Assembly: GCA_024635815.1 (NCBI GenBank)
Contig: JAGXIG010000111.1
Coordinates: 1-27,233, forward strand
DNA from: Salegentibacter sp.
GTDB lineage: Bacteria > Bacteroidota > Bacteroidia > Flavobacteriales > Flavobacteriaceae
Reading direction: 5' to 3'
DNA: 27,233 nucleotides
Part shown: in pieces, positions 22,619 through 27,233 of the stretch
Layout: each line of letters opens with the position of its first letter
Numbering within the stretch: position 1 is the stretch's first letter
Position numbers and translations under genes: made by a program
The notes under the pieces: generated by a model
Databases searched by the model: none
Told to the model about the DNA's origin: nothing
Seen by the model: the letters and a program-made list of their open reading frames with translations, nothing else

Positions 22619-23692
22619 ATGAAGAAAGTGAACATCATTTTGTTTGGAATTGGTAACGTAGGCAGTACTTTGATCCAGCAATTACTCGGTGCAAAAGAGC
22701 AGTGGGAAAAGCATTCCGGGGTTTCGGTAAGTATTCCTGTGATTGCCAATTCTAGCAAAGCTCTTTTTAATGCCGAAGGGATTTCTGAAAACTGGCAAAA
22801 AGATTTCAAAAAATCTGCTGAAAAGTACAAATTGGAAGATATCCTGGATTTTACAAAAGATAACGACCTGGAACATCTTATCGCGATAGATGCCACGGCG
22901 AGCAAGGAATTTGTGGATATTTATATTCGGCTAATTCAAAACGGCTTTAACCTGGTAGCGGCCAATAAAGTAGCTAATACACTTTCTGCCGATTTTTATA
23001 ACGAATTACGAAAAGAATTAGATTACCACGGAAAATATTTTCACTACGAAACCAATGTAGGTGCCGGTCTGCCAATTGTACAAACCGTGCAGGGCTTGCA
23101 CCAGGCGGGAGAAAAAGTCACTAAAATCAGGGGTGTTTTTTCCGGTTCGCTGAGTTTTATTTTCAATACTTTTTCTGAAAACAAAGAAAAGTTCTCTGAA
23201 GTTTTGCGAAAAGCTGGAAAATTGGGATATACAGAACCCGATGCCCGGGAAGATCTTTCAGGAAATGATGTTGGAAGAAAGTTATTAATCCTGGCGCGCG
23301 AGCTTCAGCTGGAAAAAGAATTTAAGGAAGTTAAAATTCAATCCTTAATTCCGGAGAAATTAAACGGACAAACTTCCGCGGAAGAATTTCAGCGGAGAAT
23401 AGGTGAGCTGGACGAAATATTTTTTAAGCATAAAAAAGAGCAAAATAAAGATCACGTACTAAGGTATATTGGAGAAATTGAAGTAGGAAGCGCCAACCTG
23501 GAGGCAAAACTTATTTCTGAACCTAAAAATAGCGCACTTGGACAAATTAAAGGCGCTGATAATATTTTTGAGATTTACACCGAGTCTTACGGCGACCAAC
23601 CGCTGGTTATTCAGGGTGCCGGGGCAGGAGCAGCGGTAACCGCTCGCGGTGTGGTTAGCGATGTGCTTAAATTATCGCAAAGACTAAATTAA
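22619..23692 (+). CDS. hom: Homoserine dehydrogenase (ThrA/MetL-type domain, standalone)
   Basis: It reduces aspartate semialdehyde to homoserine with NAD(P)H. The 357-residue protein has the Rossmann motif FGIGNVGSTLI, VAANKVANT, the SGSLSFIFNTF segment and GYTEPDAREDLSGNDVGRKLLILARE. The last two are much closer to the C-terminal domain of bifunctional ThrA/MetL of enterobacteria than to ordinary monofunctional Hom (usually NGTTNFIL). There is no N-terminal aspartokinase part and no C-terminal ACT domain, so feedback by threonine on this protein is not expected. The ATG at 22619 is preferred to a TTG at 22598 that overlaps metX. Its place between metX and metZ dedicates the homoserine to methionine. 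Confidence 0.93.
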   Translation: MKKVNIILFGIGNVGSTLIQQLLGAKEQWEKHSGVSVSIPVIANSSKALFNAEGISENWQKDFKKSAEKYKLEDILDFTKDNDLEHLIAIDATASKEFVDIYIRLIQNGFNLVAANKVANTLSADFYNELRKELDYHGKYFHYETNVGAGLPIVQTVQGLHQAGEKVTKIRGVFSGSLSFIFNTFSENKEKFSEVLRKAGKLGYTEPDAREDLSGNDVGRKLLILARELQLEKEFKEVKIQSLIPEKLNGQTSAEEFQRRIGELDEIFFKHKKEQNKDHVLRYIGEIEVGSANLEAKLISEPKNSALGQIKGADNIFEIYTESYGDQPLVIQGAGAGAAVTARGVVSDVLKLSQRLN

Positions 23693-23712
23693 AAACAACA
23701 AAACCAACAATT

Positions 23713-24876
23713 ATGCATTTTGAAACCGAAGCCATTAGAACACAAAACGAACGCACACAGTTCCAGGAGCATTCCACGCCTCTGTACTTAACGTCCAGTT
23801 ATGTTTTTGATGATGCCGAAGATATGAGAGCTTCATTTTCTGAAGAAAAAGAACGCAATATTTACAGCAGATTTACCAATCCTAACACTTCAGAATTTAC
23901 TGAAAAAATAGCCAAAATGGAAGGGGCAGAAGCAGGTTTTGCTTTTGCAACCGGAATGAGCGCAGTATTTTCAAGTTTAGCTGCACTTTTAAATAGTGGT
24001 GACCATATAATTTCGGCACGATCGGTTTTTGGTTCTACGCATAGTTTGTTTACCAAGTTTTTTCCAAAATGGAATATTTCGCATACTTATTTTAATGTGG
24101 ACGAAGTTGATAAAATTGAAAGTTTAATAAAGCCGGAAACTAAAATCATTTTTGCCGAAACCCCTACCAATCCCGGTGTAGATGTTTTGGATTTGGAAGT
24201 CTTAGGTGGAATTGCTAAAAAGCACAATCTTATTTTAATTATAGATAACTGCTTTGCTACGCCCTGGCTTCAGAATCCTATAAAATTTGGGGCGCATTTG
24301 GTAATTCATTCGGCTACAAAATTAATAGACGGGCAGGGCCGCGTCTTGGGCGGTGTAACAGTTGGAAATGCCGATCTTATTAGGGAAATCTACCTGTTCT
24401 CAAGGAATACGGGGCCGGCTTTGTCGCCGTTTAATGCCTGGGTGCTTTCTAAAAGTTTGGAAACGCTTGCAGTACGTTTGGATAAACATTGTGAAAACGC
24501 CGAAAAAGTAGCAGAATTTTTGGTAACTGAAGCCAATGCCGAAAATGTGAAGTACCCTTTTTTAAAGTCACACCCGCAGTACGAGATTGCCAAAAAGCAG
24601 ATGAAAAAAGGAGGGAATATCGTCTCATTTGAGATTAAGGGAGGCATTGAAGCTGGCAGGAAATTTATAGACGCCATAAAACTCTGTTCAAGATCGGCAA
24701 ATTTAGGAGATACCAGGAGCATTGTTACGCATCCTGCATCTACCACCCACAGCAAATTGAGTGAAGAAGACAGATTAGAAGCGGGGATAAAGCCCGGCTT
24801 GGTGAGGATTTCAGTAGGTTTGGAACACGTAGATGATGTGATAGATGATTTAAAACAGGCTTTAAAATCAATTTAG
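23713..24876 (+). CDS. metZ: MetZ-type O-succinyl/acetylhomoserine sulfhydrylase
   Basis: This is a second PLP enzyme of the Cys/Met metabolism family, 387 residues. Motifs are YSRFTNPNTSEFTEKIAKMEG, ATGMSAVFS, AETPTNPG, IDNCFATP, the PLP Lys in HSATKLIDGQGRVLGG, and NLGDTRSIVTHPASTTHSKL. The Lys context SATKLIDGQGR is the mark of the MetZ branch. It would make homocysteine from an acylated homoserine and sulfide, or act as cystathionine gamma-synthase; the exact substrate is not readable. MetX in the same operon makes O-acetylhomoserine, so that is the probable acyl donor here, overlapping in function with metY. It starts 20 bases after hom. Confidence 0.92.
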   Translation: MHFETEAIRTQNERTQFQEHSTPLYLTSSYVFDDAEDMRASFSEEKERNIYSRFTNPNTSEFTEKIAKMEGAEAGFAFATGMSAVFSSLAALLNSGDHIISARSVFGSTHSLFTKFFPKWNISHTYFNVDEVDKIESLIKPETKIIFAETPTNPGVDVLDLEVLGGIAKKHNLILIIDNCFATPWLQNPIKFGAHLVIHSATKLIDGQGRVLGGVTVGNADLIREIYLFSRNTGPALSPFNAWVLSKSLETLAVRLDKHCENAEKVAEFLVTEANAENVKYPFLKSHPQYEIAKKQMKKGGNIVSFEIKGGIEAGRKFIDAIKLCSRSANLGDTRSIVTHPASTTHSKLSEEDRLEAGIKPGLVRISVGLEHVDDVIDDLKQALKSI

Positions 24877-24971
24877 TAATGGTAGTTTCAGAAGCAACAG
24901 GGTTTTTTGATTTTTCCGTAGAGAGAGCAATAATAAATGCGAAAAAGTCAATAATTAAGTATATTCGCAAT

Positions 24972-25388
24972 ATGCTTTCAAAAAAGACCAAATACGGTAT
25001 TAAAGCCCTGGCGTTTATCGCCAAAAAGGGAGATAGAAAACCCGTACAAGCTTCAGAGATCTCAAAAAGTGAAAATATCTCGCAGAAATTCCTTGAAAGC
25101 ATACTTCTGGAATTGCGAAAATCGGGATTTTTAGGGTCTAAAAAAGGTAAAGGTGGTGGTTACTATTTAATTAAAGAACCTGAAGATATTCGAATGACTT
25201 CAGTAATTCGGGTTTTAGAGGGACCTATTGCGATGGTACCTTGTGTGAGTCTTAATTACTACGAAAAGTGTGACGACTGCCCCAGTGAAGAAGCCTGTTC
25301 AGTACATAGTTTAATGATTCAGGTTAGGGATAGTACCCTAAAGGTTCTGGGAGATAATACTTTAGCCGATATTTCTGCTAAGAAATAA
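24972..25388 (+). CDS. Rrf2-family regulator with four clustered cysteines
   Basis: This is a 138-residue winged-helix regulator. The N-terminal MLSKKTKYGIKALAFIAKKG, the recognition helix region ISQKFLESILLELRKSGFLGSKKG and the wing GKGGGYYL are diagnostic of Rrf2. The C-terminal part has Cys in PCVSLNYYEKCDDCPSEEAC (spacing C-x8-C-x2-C-x5-C), like the Fe-S-binding region of IscR/NsrR but with one extra Cys. Family members sense Fe-S status, NO or cysteine (CymR). Placement between methionine genes and a sulfate-reduction operon favours a sulfur role. The ATG at 24972 is chosen because the family always starts right before this motif; the longer frame from 24879 is not plausible. A weak -7-like TATATTCG lies just upstream. 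Confidence 0.9.
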   Translation: MLSKKTKYGIKALAFIAKKGDRKPVQASEISKSENISQKFLESILLELRKSGFLGSKKGKGGGYYLIKEPEDIRMTSVIRVLEGPIAMVPCVSLNYYEKCDDCPSEEACSVHSLMIQVRDSTLKVLGDNTLADISAKK

Positions 25389-25435
25389 GAATAAGAGAAA
25401 TAAATGTTAAATACTGAAATTTAGGCCATTAAAAA

Positions 25436-25466
25436 TTGGTCTGCTAAAAAAACAAAGTTACTTTTG
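25436..25466 (+). promoter_or_regulatory. Promoter of the DUF2061-cysH operon
   Basis: TTGG at 25436-25439 and TACTTTTG at 25459-25466, spaced by 19 bases, match the Bacteroidetes consensus. Transcription should start about 25472, inside the palindrome described next. Confidence 0.75.
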
Positions 25467-25471
25467 CTCTA

Positions 25472-25494
25472 TAACCTACTAATCCGATAGGTTA
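25472..25494. promoter_or_regulatory. Candidate Rrf2 operator
   Basis: This is an inverted repeat, TAACCTA (25472-25478) and TAGGTTA (25488-25494), with a 9-base spacer. It covers the predicted transcription start of the sulfate-reduction operon, so binding would block transcription. An Rrf2 gene ends 84 bases upstream. Arm length and spacing suit a homodimeric Rrf2 protein. The link between the two is inference. Confidence 0.55.
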
Positions 25495-25517
25495 ATAGAA
25501 TTTAAACAAGAAGCAGT

Positions 25518-25769
25518 ATGATACTGGATCAGGTAAAATCTAAAAGCACTTATAAAAAAGACAGTACTTCCGAGAAGCCCTTACGAAGTATTTTAAAAAC
25601 GGTGAGTTGGAGAATTGTAGGAACCATAGATACGATTGTTATATCCTGGGTTCTTACAGAAGAAATTGAAACCGCACTCGCAATCGGGTCGGTAGAATTG
25701 GTAACTAAGATGATCCTTTATTTTGGCCACGAGCGGCTTTGGAACATGATCAGTTTTGGAAAAGAATAA
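25518..25769 (+). CDS. DUF2061 small membrane protein
   Basis: This 83-residue protein is of the DUF2061 family, seen as RSILKTVSWRIVGTIDTIVISWVLT followed by GSVELVTKMILYFGHERLWNMISFG. Two hydrophobic segments (about residues 31-50 and 52-68) suggest insertion in the inner membrane. No activity is assigned to the family. It is the first gene of the operon with cysH (68 bases downstream), and family members recur beside sulfate-assimilation genes, so a role in sulfate or sulfite passage or membrane anchoring is possible but unproven. Confidence 0.88.
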   Translation: MILDQVKSKSTYKKDSTSEKPLRSILKTVSWRIVGTIDTIVISWVLTEEIETALAIGSVELVTKMILYFGHERLWNMISFGKE

Positions 25770-25837
25770 AATTGCGTTTTAGCAAAGTATATAAAGAATA
25801 GTATTAGGTCCTGAAACGGCCATAAAATTTGTAAAAG

Positions 25838-26467
25838 ATGAAACGGTACAGCGAAAATGAATTAAAGATCCTCAACCAGCAGTTTAAGGGAATTACGCCG
25901 GCTGAGATCGTACAATGGGTGATATCAAACTCGGCAAGGCCGGTGATTACCACCAATTTCAGACCTTATGAAGCTGCAATTTTGCACGCGGTTTCAGAGA
26001 TAGATCCGGTAATAAAAGTAATTTGGTGCGATACCGGTTACAATACGCCGCAAACTTATAAACACGCGAAACACGTGATAGACCAGTTATCGCTTAACGT
26101 TAAGCTTTACACACCAAAGCAAACCGCAGCTTATCGCGATGCGCTTTTTGGCGGAATCCCTGATATTAATAATCCGCAGCACGAAGAGTTCACTAAACAG
26201 GTGAAACTGGAACCTTTTCTGCGGGCAATGCGTCAGCAAAATCCAGATGTTTGGTTTACCAATCTTAGAAAGGGCCAAACAAGTTTTAGGGATAGTATAG
26301 ATGTTTTAAGCTACAGCAAAGACGGAATTTTAAAAGTGAGTCCGTTTTACCATTGGAGCGATGAAAAACTAGATGCTTATTTAGAGCAAAATGATCTGCC
26401 AAACGAGTTTAAATATTTTGACCCTACCAAAGTTCTGGAAAACCGTGAATGTGGTCTACACGCTTGA
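25838..26467 (+). CDS. cysH: Phosphoadenylylsulfate (PAPS) reductase
   Basis: This 209-residue enzyme reduces activated sulfate to sulfite using thioredoxin or a similar thiol. Motifs are ITTNFRPYEAAILH near the substrate site, VIWCDTGYNTPQTY, the NLRKGQT Arg segment, KVSPFYHW, and the catalytic Cys in the C-terminal RECGLHA. The two Cys-Cys pairs that bind a [4Fe-4S] cluster in APS reductases are absent, so PAPS is the likelier substrate. It is somewhat shorter than E. coli CysH. The stop is only nine bases before leader peptide 3, and the sulfite reductase gene follows in the same direction. Confidence 0.93.
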   Translation: MKRYSENELKILNQQFKGITPAEIVQWVISNSARPVITTNFRPYEAAILHAVSEIDPVIKVIWCDTGYNTPQTYKHAKHVIDQLSLNVKLYTPKQTAAYRDALFGGIPDINNPQHEEFTKQVKLEPFLRAMRQQNPDVWFTNLRKGQTSFRDSIDVLSYSKDGILKVSPFYHWSDEKLDAYLEQNDLPNEFKYFDPTKVLENRECGLHA

Positions 26468-26476
26468 TAAATTCAA

Positions 26477-26539
26477 ATGAAAAAAGAGCAAAAATATACT
26501 GTGATGTGCCGTTCACTAATGTGTATTACCTGCACTTAA
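26477..26539 (+). CDS. Cysteine/methionine leader peptide 3 (20 aa)
   Basis: This reading frame runs from ATG at 26477 to TAA at 26537-26539, starting nine bases after the cysH stop. Cys occurs at residues 11, 16 and 19 and Met at 1, 10 and 15; the pairs MC at 10-11 and 15-16 are notable. A strong terminator begins 23 bases after the stop. Bases 26533-26542, spanning the stop codon, can pair with 26571-26580 (nine of ten positions), which overlap the terminator's ascending arm and loop. A ribosome stalled at Cys11 would leave this segment open, while one at the stop would hide it. I read it as an internal attenuator that adjusts sulfite reductase expression to Cys (and Met) supply. It is less Cys-dense than leader 2 is Met-dense, so confidence is lower. 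Confidence 0.68.
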   Translation: MKKEQKYTVMCRSLMCITCT

Positions 26540-26562
26540 AAGAAGCTTTTTATAAAAATTAT

Positions 26563-26604
26563 AAAAGGTCCTTTTAAATGAAATATCAAAAAAAGGACTT
26601 TTTT
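26563..26604 (+). terminator. Attenuator hairpin 3
   Basis: The 13-bp stem pairs 26563-26575 with 26591-26603 (one G-U), with a 15-base loop. The descending arm is AAAAGGAC followed by six T residues. It lies between leader peptide 3 and the sulfite reductase ATG at 26649, so it must be bypassed for that gene to be expressed from the upstream promoter. Confidence 0.85.
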
Positions 26605-26648
26605 ATTAAATACCTGTTTTTCAGGTTTCAATTTAAAAATTATCGATA

Positions 26649-27233
26649 ATGCAAAGTTTTAGAACCGAAATAGAAAACCCAATTGTAGAGCAAGATATCC
26701 TTGATTTAGAAAAGAAAATCAGGTTGTTTCGTGAGGGAAAAGCAGATGAAGAGAAATTCCGAAGCCTGCGTTTAGCACGTGGGGTTTACGGGCAACGACA
26801 GGCAGGCGTACAAATGGTTCGAATAAAATTGCCGTTTGGAAAAGTAACTTCAGAACAGCTGCACAGAATAGCCGATGTTTCTGATGAATATTCCAAAGGC
26901 CGTTTGCATATCACAACGCGGCAGGATATCCAGATTCACCATGTGAGTTTAGACAGAACGCCGGAACTTTGGGCGCAGCTGGAAAGAGATGATATTACTT
27001 TGCGTGAAGCCTGCGGAAACACGGTAAGAAACGTAACTGCTTCCCCAACCGCGGGAATTGATGTAAACGAACCTTTTGATGTTTCTCCATACGCACACGG
27101 AACTTTCCAGTTTTTCCTTCGGAACCCAATTTGCCAGGAAATGGGAAGAAAATTTAAAATTTCTTTCTCTTCTTCAGATGAAGATACCGCGCTGAGTTAT
27201 ATTCATGATCTTGGATTCATCGCCAAGTTGAAA
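26649..27233 (+). CDS. cysI: Sulfite reductase hemoprotein-type protein (3' end outside window)
   Basis: The first 195 codons of a siroheme/[4Fe-4S] nitrite/sulfite reductase are present, open to the window end. Visible features are RLARGVYGQRQAGVQMVRIKLPFGKVT (ferredoxin-like half-domain), GRLHITTRQDIQIHHV, the siroheme-contacting motif common to the family, and REACGNTVRNVTASPTAG. The ATG at 26649 is the first start after attenuator 3. Nitrite and sulfite reductases share these motifs and the cluster cysteines lie outside the window. The sulfite role is inferred from cysH and the Cys-containing leader upstream. It should reduce sulfite to the sulfide used by MetY/MetZ. Confidence 0.88.
   Translation, partial: MQSFRTEIENPIVEQDILDLEKKIRLFREGKADEEKFRSLRLARGVYGQRQAGVQMVRIKLPFGKVTSEQLHRIADVSDEYSKGRLHITTRQDIQIHHVSLDRTPELWAQLERDDITLREACGNTVRNVTASPTAGIDVNEPFDVSPYAHGTFQFFLRNPICQEMGRKFKISFSSSDEDTALSYIHDLGFIAKLK

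Noticed and set aside
24879..24971. Rrf2 reading frame extended 31 codons upstream
   Set aside because: Rrf2 proteins begin directly before the MLSKKTKYGIKAL-type motif; the extension has no family similarity and probably contains the promoter.

Overview
The window is a chromosomal segment of a member of the Bacteroidetes, most likely family Flavobacteriaceae. The evidence is the AT-rich, Shine-Dalgarno-poor gene starts, promoters of the TTTG/TTGG - N17-21 - TAnnTTTG type, and the protein families present (DUF6122, DUF2061, TolB-propeller amidohydrolase, standalone homoserine dehydrogenase beside metX/metY/metZ). The genus (Gramella/Zunongwangia/Salegentibacter-like) is only a guess. No tRNA, rRNA, CRISPR array, prophage or insertion sequence was seen.

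Layout. 1-4748: the 3' part of ligD (NHEJ-type DNA ligase), an App1-like HAD phosphatase, and on the minus strand a deoxynucleoside kinase followed by a fatty-acid-hydroxylase-family membrane protein. 4749-9585: a secreted double-DUF302 protein, an AraC-type regulator divergent from an aldehyde dehydrogenase/DUF779 pair that ends at a good terminator, then two small membrane proteins. 9586-14046: a very large exported TolB-propeller/amidohydrolase protein, a DinB-fold protein, and intergenic palindromic repeats. 14047-17854: a minus-strand run of acyl-CoA dehydrogenase, 2-hydroxyacid dehydrogenase, universal stress protein and a threonine dehydratase/serine racemase-family enzyme. 17988-27233: a sulfur amino acid region with metK (minus strand), then metY-metX-hom-metZ, an Rrf2 regulator, and DUF2061-cysH-sulfite reductase (plus strand, last gene cut by the window end).

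The most interesting content is the regulation of the sulfur region. metK has a short leader that matches the SAM-II riboswitch with an enlarged variable loop. The metY operon has no riboswitch. It is preceded by two consecutive transcription-attenuation modules: a 23-codon leader with a Met-Met-Arg-Met-Met-Met run followed by a 16-bp terminator hairpin, then a 30-codon leader with 11 Met and 5 Cys codons followed by a second terminator. A third module, a 20-codon leader with three Cys and three Met codons plus a terminator, lies inside the cysH-sulfite reductase operon. In all three, the end of the leader reading frame contains a segment complementary to the terminator's ascending arm or loop, which is the classical ribosome-stalling antiterminator layout. 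A palindrome at the start of the DUF2061-cysH transcript, next to an Rrf2 gene with four clustered cysteines, suggests an added layer of transcription-factor control.

Taken together, sulfate reduction (cysH, sulfite reductase) would supply sulfide; Hom and MetX would supply O-acetylhomoserine; MetY/MetZ would make homocysteine; and MetK would make SAM. Three kinds of sensors (SAM by RNA, charged Met/Cys tRNA by leader translation, a redox or cysteine signal by Rrf2) would control the flow. The leaders, terminators and pairings are read directly from the sequence. Their regulatory function is inference.
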